NCBI GenBank assembly: GCA_963782255.1
Contig: CAWAIS010000001.1
Span: 2,666,001-2,730,000, forward strand
Source of the DNA: Roseiarcus sp963782255
GTDB taxonomy: Bacteria > Pseudomonadota > Alphaproteobacteria > Rhizobiales > Beijerinckiaceae
Direction of reading: 5' to 3'
Length of the DNA: 64,000 bases
The notes beneath the pieces were generated by a model, which was not told the origin of the DNA, did no database searches, and saw only the letters and a list, made by a program, of their open reading frames with translations. The position numbers were made by a program, and so were the translations under genes. This document shows positions 33,302 through 41,354 of the stretch, one piece after another (within the stretch, counting starts at the first letter, position 1; every line of letters begins with the position of its first letter).

Positions 33302-34573
33302 CAATAGTCCTTGGCTAGACGAGGTCCGTATTTTGAGAGGGACGGGCTGGGTTGCATCGAACTATGTTTGGCGGAAATCGGGGAAATCGTGTAATTCCAC
33401 TCGCCGTGGAAGCTGTCATGCTCAAGGTTGATGGAGGCCATTTCCCTATCGGAGACCTTTATGCCTTTAGGATACTTGTTTTCGTCGAGGCAGCAGTGGA
33501 CGTTGAGGCCCGTTCGGGTCCTGGTTGAGCCGATCAGTTGGATGATGACCTGATGACTGATAAGCGGCTTGGCGCGCCAATTTTGAGTAATGAACGCGAA
33601 CAGCTTGTGCTCGATACGGTTCCACTTGCTGGTGCCGGGGGGGATGGTGAGCGACAGTGATGGCAAGGCCGGTCTCGTTGGCGAAGACCTGAAGCTCACG
33701 CTTCCATAGTCGGACACGAGCCCCATTGCTGCCCCCGCAATCCGCAGTGATCAAAAGACTGGTTGCACCGAGATAACGCTTCTGCCCCAAGGCGCGCCAC
33801 CAGCGGCGGATGCTCTCGACCGCAAAAGCAGCCGTGTCGTGATCTATGCCGAGATTTACCCAGCCCGTATTCGTCGCAAGATCGTAAACGCCATAGGGCG
33901 CAACCTTGCCGAGTTGAGGGATTTGGAAATCGTGAACCCGCACCGCTTGCGGCCTTCCCTTCGGCCGTAGCTCGCGTCCGCCATTCTTGAAGTCGCCGAC
34001 CAGCTCTTTTTTCTTGGTGTCGACGGAGATCGCTGGCTGGCTCGTGCTTTGGAAGTCTTTGATCTTCTGGTTGATGTGTTCGAATTGGGCGTCGCGATCC
34101 GGATGCCTCGCCCCCTCAAGGGTTTTCTTGTTGGCCTGAAGGCTGAACCCCAGGTCCCGGAGCAAGCGGCCGACCAATTTTTGACTGGCCGTATAGCCGC
34201 GATCAGCCAACGCCCGGACGAGGTGGCGCTGACTCTTGCTCACCCAGAGCAGCGCCGCTTCGGGATCGCCACGGATCGCAGATTGCACAAGGTCTCCAAG
34301 CGCCTCCACGAGGCCAGCCTCTGTCTCGGTCTTTGGCTTGCGACCGCCGCCGGGACGACGGATGCGGCCGATCAGCGGGCCATGTGCGTTCCGCAAATCC
34401 GAGAGGCCGCGCCCGATCGTGCTACGCGCAATGCCGGTGGCCTCGTAGACAGCAGCCAAGCCGCCACGCCCTGCGGTTTGAGCCTCGTTCGCCGCGAACA
34501 GGCGACGAGAACGTTCGTTTAGATGGAGAGAAACTCCCTCATACCGCATCCTGATGGCGGCAACGTCTATCAT
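33301..34573 (-). pseudogene. ISAzo13-family transposase, one-base frameshift
   Basis: The first frame (ATG at 34573, MIDVAAIRMRYEGVSLHLNE) carries the helix-turn-helix and the DDE core: QPAISVDTKKKELVGDFKNG (Asp), LLITADCGGSNGARVRLWKR (Asp). The rest (PPGTSKWNRIEHKLFAFITQ with the Glu, and the family end SFHGEWNYTISP) is in the next frame. The change falls in a run of seven G on the plus strand (33637-33643), where six would restore the frame. It is either a recent homopolymer mutation or a ribosomal slip site. Confidence 0.75.
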
Positions 34574-34734
34574 CTTCGTCGACTCGATCTCATCGAGCAA
34601 AAGAATCATACCCTGCCCATCCCGTCCAGAGCCGGCCAGAAAATAAGCGCCGCGCCGCCAGATCGATTTAGATATTTTGTCTCAGGCCCTTAGCCCCGAG
34701 ATCATGACGAGGTCGCCCACTTGACGGATACGGA

Positions 34735-34745
34735 AAACTCGGGCG
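34735..34745 (+). repeat. Fourth AAACTCGGGCG repeat
   Basis: An exact copy of the repeats at 31871 and 31904. The context GGATAC before it and GGC after it resembles the copy at 31938. The repeats bracket toxin-antitoxin module 1. Confidence 0.6.
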
Positions 34746-34893
34746 GCCGGCCGCGAGGGCAGGCGCACAAAAGCGCACATAGGGTGCTTTGGTCCGTGTG
34801 CTGAATTTCTTCTCCGCCAGGCGTCACGGATGCGTCGCGCATCTGTCCCGCTTCCGTCGCGCTTCGCTCACGTTTTTATAGCGCCAAAAAACT

Positions 34894-35030
34894 GCGCGCC
34901 TGCCGGCGGGGCAGGCCTCGCGCGCGTGTACGGGGGGGGGGGGACAATCTTTGTCCTCTAAGGCCTCTATGGCCGCTTTGCTGCGCCGCCATACCGGCCA
35001 TAGGGGTCATAGCTTCACCCCCCGTACGCG
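34894..35030. other. Highly structured non-coding region with nested inverted repeats
   Basis: Four stems stand out. CCTGCC/GGCAGG with flanking GCGCG/CGCGC (about 34894-34926). CGCGTGTACGGGGGG with CCCCCCGTACGCGCG (from about 34923 to 35030), enclosing about 75 bases. CTATGGCCG with CGGCCATAG inside it. GACAA-TCT-TTGTC at its left. A run of 12 G is at 34932-34943. No open frame fits. It may be a structured RNA, a cruciform or an attachment site. Confidence 0.5.
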
Positions 35031-35136
35031 CGAGCCGCTATGGCGGTCACGACGCCAATCCCGGCCTCTAGCCTCGCTCGCCTGCGCCCTCCAGCAAGGG
35101 GAGTAAACGGCTTCCGGGCCCGGCAAACCCGCGCCC

Positions 35137-36087
35137 TCATCTCGCTGTCTTCTCCCCGCCCGCCGCCGTGATCACCGCCACGATGATCAGGCCGGTGAGC
35201 AAGAGGCGGACGCCGGCGCTGACGCCGAACGTGTTCAGCATCGTCAGGAGCAGCACCAGGAACAGCGCGCCGCCCCAGACGCCGGGAATGTTCGCCTTGC
35301 CGCCCGAGACCGACGTGCCGCCGATGACGACGACGGCGATCGAGGCGAGCAGGTATTCGTTGCCGATGTCGACGTTGGCGCCGCGGAAATAGCCCGCGAG
35401 CAGCGCTCCGTCGAGGCCGCCCAGCGCCCCGCAGAGCGCGTAGGTCGCGAACCGCACCGGCTCGACCTTGATGCCCGCGAGGCGCGCGGCGCGGATGTTC
35501 TGGCCGATCGCCAGCACCGAGCGGCCCCAGATGGTGCGGTGCAGCGCGACATGGGCGGCGAAGGCGAACAACGCCGCCAGAATCGCCAAGAGCGGGACGC
35601 CGAAGACAATGATGTTGGTGAAGTCGGCGAATCCCGGCGGCGGCTTGATCTGCAGTCCGCGGCCGTAAGAGATGTCGACCGACTGGATGATGAAGCTTGC
35701 CGAGAGGGTGGCGATGATCGGCGGGATGCGCAAAGCCCAGATGAGCAGATAGTTAACGACGCCGACCGCGAGCCCGCAGGCGATCGCCGCAGCGAGGCCG
35801 GCTACGACCCACGCGTCGTTTCCGGCCATCGTCTTCATCGCGACCGCGCTCGCAAGCCCGATATTGGCCGGCAGCGACAGATCGACATTGCCGGGCCCGA
35901 GCGTGATGACGAACATCTGCCCGACGCCGACGATGACGGTGAAGACCGCGAGCGACAGCGCAGCCGTCAGCATGCCGCCCGCGCCATAGCCGCCGGTGAA
36001 GGCGATCGCTGCGAGCCAGACGAGCGCGGCGCCGATGAAGGACCAGATCCACGGCCGCGTCATGAGCATTTTGGCGGCGCCGGTCAT
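35137..36087 (-). CDS. Sugar ABC transporter permease (RbsC family)
   Basis: A 316-residue inner-membrane protein (MTGAAKMLMTRPWIWSFIGA) with about nine hydrophobic helices. It carries the BPD_transp_2 family pattern GPGNVDLSLPANIGLASAVA and SIAVVVIGGTSVSGGKANIP. The start overlaps the stop codon of the other permease by four bases. With that permease it forms the channel of a CUT2 importer. It is last in the operon 39588-35137. Confidence 0.9.
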   Translation of the reverse strand: MTGAAKMLMTRPWIWSFIGAALVWLAAIAFTGGYGAGGMLTAALSLAVFTVIVGVGQMFVITLGPGNVDLSLPANIGLASAVAMKTMAGNDAWVVAGLAAAIACGLAVGVVNYLLIWALRIPPIIATLSASFIIQSVDISYGRGLQIKPPPGFADFTNIIVFGVPLLAILAALFAFAAHVALHRTIWGRSVLAIGQNIRAARLAGIKVEPVRFATYALCGALGGLDGALLAGYFRGANVDIGNEYLLASIAVVVIGGTSVSGGKANIPGVWGGALFLVLLLTMLNTFGVSAGVRLLLTGLIIVAVITAAGGEKTAR

Positions 36088-37055
36088 CGCTCGGACCCAC
36101 TGCGGCTGATGATGACTCGCGCGGCGAGGACGATGATAAGGATCGCGCCGTTCGCCGCGACCTGCCAGTCCGGCGGGATGCGCATGAAGGTGAGAAGCGG
36201 CGAGGCCGCCATAGCCATCGTCAGGGCGCCGATGACGGCGCCGATCGGCGACACTCTTCCGCCGACGAATTCGCCGCCGCCGAGGATGACGCCCGCGATC
36301 GAGAGCAGCGTATAGCCGTTGCCGATATTGGCGTCGGCCGACGTCGTGATGCCGACCAGCGCCATGCCGGACAGCACGCCGAAGACGCCGGCCAACGCGA
36401 ACAGCGTCGCCTTGACGCGGATGAGCGACCAGCCCGCGCGCTGGACCGCGACCGCATTGCCGCCGGAGCCACGCAGGATCGCGCCGTAGGACGTGCGCAT
36501 GAGGCCGTACCAGCCAACCGCGGCGATGAGCGCGGCCGCGACGATCGGGAACGGCACGAACGGCGGCTTTAGCCCCATGATCGCTAGAAGCCAGGCGGGC
36601 GCCGTCCCGCCCGGCTTCGGCAGAAGCAGGATCGCAAGGCCCTGCCAGACGAAGCTCATGCCGAGCGTCACCACGATCGAGGGCAGGTTTCGCAGATGGA
36701 TCAGCGCGCCGAGCGCGGCGTAGAGCGCGATGCAGCCGATCAACGTCAGCGCGCCGAGCCAGGGTTCGTCGCTGAGCCAGGTCGCCGAGACGCAGCACAC
36801 GAAACCGACGAAGGCGCCGATGGAAAGATCGAGATCGTTGCCGGCGATGACGAACATCTGCGCCAGCGTCGCGAGCGCGATCGGAATCGCGAGGTTCAGC
36901 ATCAGCGTAAAGCCGAAATAGCTGATCGCGCGCGGATTGAGCCAGGCGATCGCCGCCACGACCAGCGCAAGCGACAGGGCGGGCAACGCGGCGCGCAGCG
37001 TGCGTCGCAGGTTCGCGCCGTTCACGCTTGAAACGGACTCCGCCGCCGCGCTCAT
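36084..37055 (-). CDS. Sugar ABC transporter permease (RbsC family)
   Basis: A 323-residue permease (start MSAAAESVSSVNGANLRRTL). Family features: FVIAGNDLDLSIGAFVGFVC near helix 3, and LLSIAGVILGGGEFVGGRVS with SPIGAVIGAL. The two permeases differ clearly, so the channel is probably a heterodimer, unlike the homodimeric ribose system. It lies five bases after the ATPase gene. Confidence 0.9.
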   Translation of the reverse strand: MSAAAESVSSVNGANLRRTLRAALPALSLALVVAAIAWLNPRAISYFGFTLMLNLAIPIALATLAQMFVIAGNDLDLSIGAFVGFVCCVSATWLSDEPWLGALTLIGCIALYAALGALIHLRNLPSIVVTLGMSFVWQGLAILLLPKPGGTAPAWLLAIMGLKPPFVPFPIVAAALIAAVGWYGLMRTSYGAILRGSGGNAVAVQRAGWSLIRVKATLFALAGVFGVLSGMALVGITTSADANIGNGYTLLSIAGVILGGGEFVGGRVSPIGAVIGALTMAMAASPLLTFMRIPPDWQVAANGAILIIVLAARVIISRSGSER

Positions 37056-37059
37056 CAGC

Positions 37060-38526
37060 TTACGCGATCTCGGCGAAGGATGAATGAATCACGCGCTCCT
37101 CGCTCAGTTCGTCGCGCATGAGCTCGGCGACGACTGCGCCGTTGCGGAAGACGTAGGCGCGGTCGCAGTTCTTCAATTCCTCCGTCTCCGTCGTATACCA
37201 GAGGAAGGTCCGCCCCGCCGCCGCCTCCGCGCGAATGAGGTCATAGACCTCGAGCTTTGTGCCGAAGTCGACGCCGCGCATCGGATCGTCCATCAGGATG
37301 ATGCGCGCGTCGGAGGCGAGCGCGCGCGCGAACAGCGCCTTCTGCTGATTGCCGCCGGAGAGCGACAGGATGGGATGGTCGACGTCGGGCGTGCGGATGC
37401 GGATTTGCTGTCGCCACGACTCCGCGAGCGCCCGTTCGAGCGTTGGCGAGACGAGCGGGCCGGCGCGCAGGTTTTTCAGCGAGCGCACTCCGATGTTCTG
37501 CGAAATCGACCAATCCGAAAAGACACCGTCGGACACGCGGTCGCCCGCGACGAGCGCGACCGGCCCGTCGACCCCGGGGCGCCGCCGCGAAGCTTGATCG
37601 AAGGCCGCAAGAAGAAGATCGGTCTGGCCGTGGCCGGCAAGCCCCGCGAGGCCGACGATTTCGCCCTCGCGCGCCAACACCTCCCGGCCGTCCGGCTGAC
37701 GCGCCGCGCGCATCCGCACGCGAATTGGCGCGTCGGCCCGTTCGGCCGCGGCGATGGCGCTTGCCGCGCCCGCCTCATCGCTCTCGACGCCTCCCATCGC
37801 GGCGACGAGCTTGGCTCGGGTGAAGTTCCGCGAGGCGTCGGCGGCGACGACGTTCCCGTCGCGCATGACGACGATGCGGTCGCAGGTTCCCAAGACCTCG
37901 CCGAGAATGTGCGAAATCAGCACGCAACTTAACCCCGATCCGACAGAATAACGCACATATGCGAGCAACTGTCCGGCCGTGTGCGCGTCGAGCGAGGACG
38001 TCGGCTCGTCCAGGATCACGAGGCGCGCGGGCGCGTCGGAGAGGGTGAAGGCGCGGGCGACCTCGACCATTTGCCGCCGGCCGATCGAGAGGTCCTGGAT
38101 GAGATCGTCCGGGCCGATCCCATGCCCCGGAAAGATCTCGTCGAGCTTCTCGCGGATCAGGCGCCCTGCCTGCCTACGCCAGCCGAAGCCCCGGATCGAA
38201 GCATGCAACACGCGCGCGTTTTCGGCGACGGTGAGGTTCGGGCAGAGCGACAGCTCCTGGAACACGCACCGCAGCCCGAGCGCCTTGGCGTGGCCCGTGG
38301 ACCAGAAGCGCTGCTCTTCGCCTGAGACGATCAGCCGCCCACGATCGGGCGCGACGCCGCCGTTCAAGACATGCATCAGAGTCGACTTGCCCGCGCCGTT
38401 GTGGCCGACGACGCCGACGCATTCGCCCGAAGCAAGCGAGAAATCGACGCCGTCCAGAGCCCGGACGGCGCCGTAGGACTTTTCGACGCCGGCAAAGTCG
38501 ACCAGAGGAGCGCCCGCGCTGCCCAT
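37060..38526 (-). CDS. Sugar ABC transporter ATP-binding protein (RbsA type)
   Basis: A 488-residue double ATPase of CUT2 importers. The first half is complete: Walker A GHNGAGKSTLMHVLNGG, signature LSIGRRQMVEVARAFTL, Walker B LVILDEPTSSLD. In the second half the Walker A is degenerate (GLAGLAGHGQTDLLLAAFDQ), but LSGGNQQKALFARAL and IILMDDPMRGVDFGTK are kept, as in this family. Substrate unknown. Confidence 0.93.
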   Translation of the reverse strand: MGSAGAPLVDFAGVEKSYGAVRALDGVDFSLASGECVGVVGHNGAGKSTLMHVLNGGVAPDRGRLIVSGEEQRFWSTGHAKALGLRCVFQELSLCPNLTVAENARVLHASIRGFGWRRQAGRLIREKLDEIFPGHGIGPDDLIQDLSIGRRQMVEVARAFTLSDAPARLVILDEPTSSLDAHTAGQLLAYVRYSVGSGLSCVLISHILGEVLGTCDRIVVMRDGNVVAADASRNFTRAKLVAAMGGVESDEAGAASAIAAAERADAPIRVRMRAARQPDGREVLAREGEIVGLAGLAGHGQTDLLLAAFDQASRRRPGVDGPVALVAGDRVSDGVFSDWSISQNIGVRSLKNLRAGPLVSPTLERALAESWRQQIRIRTPDVDHPILSLSGGNQQKALFARALASDARIILMDDPMRGVDFGTKLEVYDLIRAEAAAGRTFLWYTTETEELKNCDRAYVFRNGAVVAELMRDELSEERVIHSSFAEIA

Positions 38527-38568
38527 AATTTTTGCGTCCCTGAAGCGCGCGCCGTCCCGGCTTGCCGG

Positions 38569-39588
38569 CTATTTCATGTTCGCCTTGATGGCGGCGATCG
38601 CGTCGGCCTGGGTATATTCGTGGCTGGCGACTCCGCCCTTCGGAATCTTCGGCAGCTCGGCCTCGAAGTCGTTCTGGTCGAATGCAAGGTACGGCACGAG
38701 AAGATCATGCGGGATATTCTTGTTCCCGTCGAGCACCTGCTGGGCCACCCAGAAGGCGAGCGTCGACACGCCGGGCGCGATTGACGCCGACCAGGTCACA
38801 TAGCCGTCCTTGTCCTTCTGCTCCTTCCACCACTGCAATTCGTCCTGCCGGTTGCCCATGATGATGGTCGGGCGCGGCTTGCCGGCGGCGGCGAACGCCT
38901 GCGCTGCGCCGTAGCCGTCGCCGCCCTGATCGACGACGCCCACGATCGGCGGCAGCGAGGGCAGCACGGTCGCAACCGCCTTCTGCGCCGTCGTCTGGTC
39001 CCAGTCGCCGGTCACGGACGAGACGATCTTGAATTCGGGATGCTCCTTCACGCCCTCGAGAATGCCGGCATGGATCGCGTCGTCGATCGAAGTGCCGGCG
39101 AGGCCGCGAATTTCGAGCAGGTTGCCGCCCTTCGGCTGGAACTTCGCCATGTGGTCGACTTCCTCCTTGCCATAGTCCTTGAAGTCGACGACGACGCGAT
39201 AGGCGCAGGGCGCGGTGACGATGCCGTCGAAGGAGACGACGACGATGCCGGCGTCGCAGGCCTGCTTAATCGCGCCGTTCAGAGCGTCAGGCGAGCTCGC
39301 GTTGATGACGATCGCGTTGTAGCCCTGCAGGATCAGGTTCTGGATCTGCGCCGCCTGCGTCGGCACTTCCTTGTCGGCGGTCGTGAATACGTCCGCCGCG
39401 GCGACGACATGATCCTTCACCGCCTGTTGGGTGACGATGTCGTAGCTTTTCAGCATCGCCTGCCGCCAAGAATTGCCGGCGTAGTTGTTGGAGAAGGCGA
39501 TTTTCATTTTGCTCGTGTCGGCGTACGCGGGCGCGGCCAACAGCGCGCCGGCGGCGCACAGGGCGAGCATGGAGACGGTGCGATTCAT
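38569..39588 (-). CDS. Sugar-binding periplasmic protein (RbsB type)
   Basis: 339 residues from MNRTVSMLALCAAGALLAAP, a signal peptide cleaved at AYAD. The mature protein begins TSKMKIAFSNNYAGNSWRQA and is a Peripla_BP_4 fold (AIVINASSPDALNGAIKQAC, VVSFDGIVTAPCAYRVVVD, VGVVDQGGDGYGAAQAFAAA). It delivers a sugar or polyol to the permeases. It is the first gene of the operon; the 210-base gap to the divergent toxin gene holds its promoter. Confidence 0.92.
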   Translation of the reverse strand: MNRTVSMLALCAAGALLAAPAYADTSKMKIAFSNNYAGNSWRQAMLKSYDIVTQQAVKDHVVAAADVFTTADKEVPTQAAQIQNLILQGYNAIVINASSPDALNGAIKQACDAGIVVVSFDGIVTAPCAYRVVVDFKDYGKEEVDHMAKFQPKGGNLLEIRGLAGTSIDDAIHAGILEGVKEHPEFKIVSSVTGDWDQTTAQKAVATVLPSLPPIVGVVDQGGDGYGAAQAFAAAGKPRPTIIMGNRQDELQWWKEQKDKDGYVTWSASIAPGVSTLAFWVAQQVLDGNKNIPHDLLVPYLAFDQNDFEAELPKIPKGGVASHEYTQADAIAAIKANMK

Positions 39589-39762
39589 CGGTTTCCTCCC
39601 AAGACGATTCCCTCGCACGCGACACTTATTGCGCCTTCAGACTGTCCTGATCGAGTTGCGGGCCGCGAGGCGAGGGCGTTCGCGGCTTTGGCACGCCACG
39701 GCTAACATTTCAGTGAATTTTGAGTCAATCAACCATCCGATACCGATGTCTGTGTACCATAG

Positions 39763-39791
39763 TTGACAGCGGTGGGTATGCGGCCTATCTC
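39763..39791 (+). promoter_or_regulatory. Promoter of toxin-antitoxin module 2
   Basis: TTGACA (39763-39768), a 17-base spacer, then TATCTC (39786-39791). The toxin ATG at 39800 is only nine bases beyond the -10 element, so the transcript would start at or next to the start codon. Confidence 0.55.
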
Positions 39792-39799
39792 TGAGTTGT

Positions 39800-40090
39800 A
39801 TGATCGAAGTTCGCGAGACGACGGTGTTTTCCGATTGGCTCGCGAACCTTCGGGACGTCAAAGCTGTCGCCAGAATTGACATTCGCATTCGGCGTCTGTC
39901 GCTCGGGAATCCGGGCGACGTCAAATCTGTCGGAGGCGGAGTTAAGGAATTGCGTATCGACTACGGCCCCGGCTATCGCGTGTACTTTGTCGAACGCGGG
40001 AAAGTCGCCGTGATCCTGCTGTGCGGCGGCGACAAGCGAAGCCAAGTGGCCGATATCGCGCTGGCCCAGAAGCTGTCGAAGGAGGTCTGA
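39800..40090 (+). CDS. RelE/HigB-type toxin of module 2
   Basis: 96 residues (MIEVRETTVFSDWLANLRDV, then KSVGGGVKELRIDYGPGYRV, LLCGGDKRSQVADIALAQKL). It is a clear paralogue of the toxin at 32040, with the same conserved G-x-G-V-x-E-x-R-I-x-x-G-P-G-Y-R core. It is a likely ribosome-dependent mRNA interferase held by the antitoxin 55 bases downstream. It is divergent from the sugar-binding gene. Confidence 0.87.
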   Translation: MIEVRETTVFSDWLANLRDVKAVARIDIRIRRLSLGNPGDVKSVGGGVKELRIDYGPGYRVYFVERGKVAVILLCGGDKRSQVADIALAQKLSKEV

Positions 40091-40145
40091 CGGACTTGTC
40101 CTGCGTTCGGGCGATGGCGCCCGCTGATGAAAAAGGGACCTTCAT

Positions 40146-40445
40146 ATGCCCATTGAAACGAAGATCTGGGATCCGGTCGAACGTCTGACCTCGCCGGAGG
40201 CGGAGTTCGCCTTTCTCGAAGCGGCGTTCGAGGACGGCGACCCAGCGTTGATCGCGGCGGCGATCGGTGACATCGCCCGCGCTCGCGGAATGGCGAAAGT
40301 CGCAAAGAGCGCGGGTCTGAGCCGCGAAACGATGTACAAGGCGTTTGGCGCCGACGGAAACCCTACGCTAGAGACGCTTGCCGAAGTGACAAAAGCGCTT
40401 GGCTATCGCTTGTCTATTGCTCCCCGAGGCGCAAGCCCTGAATAA
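40146..40445 (+). CDS. Antitoxin of module 2
   Basis: 99 residues (MPIETKIWDPVERLTSPEAE, a DNA-binding helix-turn-helix MAKVAKSAGLSRETMYKAFG, ending SIAPRGASPE). It has the standard length of the antidote family, without the 80-residue extension of module 1. It should neutralise the toxin and repress the pair. Confidence 0.87.
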   Translation: MPIETKIWDPVERLTSPEAEFAFLEAAFEDGDPALIAAAIGDIARARGMAKVAKSAGLSRETMYKAFGADGNPTLETLAEVTKALGYRLSIAPRGASPE

Positions 40446-40658
40446 GATTTTCTCCGGGCTTTTCGCGCCGCTGAAGGGTAGCCGCAAAAAGGCAGAACCG
40501 GAAAAGGCGCAATTGTGTCGTCATGTCTGCGCTCAGCAACTCTTTCCTTGTGTATTTAATCTGCGCGACAGCCACAGTCTCTGTCCCGGACAGCGTGATT
40601 GGGGATTGGGTGATTACGCCGGAACAGGACCACCCGGCGTAGTCGCGTTACGACGCCC

Positions 40659-41354
40659 CTACTCCATCTCCGCGACCTGCCCGTCGCGGATCGTCACGCG
40701 GCGGTCCATGCGAGCGGCGAGGTCCATGTTGTGGGTGGCGATGAGGGCGGCGAGGCCGGTCGCCTTGACGAGAGCGGCGAGCGTTCCGAACACGTGGTCG
40801 GCGGTCTTCGGGTCGAGATTGCCAGTCGGCTCGTCGGCGAGCAGAATGCGCGGGCCGTTGGCGACGGCGCGGGCGATGGCGACGCGCTGCTGCTCGCCGC
40901 CGGAGAGCTCCGCCGGACGGTGGCTCGCACGCGCTTTCAAGCCCAGATAGCCGAGGAGTTCGCTCGCACGGGCTCCGGCCTCGGCGCGCGGAAGACCGGC
41001 GATCATCTGCGGCAGGATGAGGTTCTCGAGCGCCGAGAATTCCGGCAGGAGGTGATGGAACTGATAGACGAAGCCGATCTGGTTGCGTCTGAGCCCCGTG
41101 CGCTCATCGTCCGTCATGGTCGAAGTCGGGGCGCCGGCGACGGTGATTTCGCCGCCGTTCGGCCGCTCGAGCAGGCCCGCGAGATGCAGGAGCGTCGACT
41201 TGCCCGCGCCCGAAGGCGCGATCAGCGCGACCGACTGTCCGGAGAAGAGCGCGAGCGACGCGCCGTTCAAGACCTCGACCGTCGTTTCGCCGCGGCCGTA
41301 GCGGCGCTCGACCGCCTCCAAGGTCAGCGCCGAAAAGCGCCCGGCGTCATTCAT
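40659..41354 (-). CDS. lolD: Lipoprotein-release ABC ATPase LolD
   Basis: A 231-residue ATPase. Walker A is APSGAGKSTLLHLAGLLE, signature LSGGEQQRVAIARAVANG, Walker B RILLADEPTGNLD. It powers extraction of outer-membrane lipoproteins from the inner membrane. Its start overlaps the permease stop codon by eight bases. The 213 bases between it and the antitoxin gene show no gene. Confidence 0.92.
   Translation of the reverse strand: MNDAGRFSALTLEAVERRYGRGETTVEVLNGASLALFSGQSVALIAPSGAGKSTLLHLAGLLERPNGGEITVAGAPTSTMTDDERTGLRRNQIGFVYQFHHLLPEFSALENLILPQMIAGLPRAEAGARASELLGYLGLKARASHRPAELSGGEQQRVAIARAVANGPRILLADEPTGNLDPKTADHVFGTLAALVKATGLAALIATHNMDLAARMDRRVTIRDGQVAEME

Larger units (their letters stand above)
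32861..34689 (-). mobile_element. ISAzo13-type element with a passenger gene
   Basis: The tips are inverted: GGGCCTGATGCGAAATAAC at the left and GGGCCTGAGACAAAATATC at the right end read inward. A TTA target duplication flanks them (32858-32860 and 34690-34692). The 1829-bp element is longer than a transposase gene requires, and the spare part at its left holds a 113-residue gene in the same direction. Confidence 0.75.
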
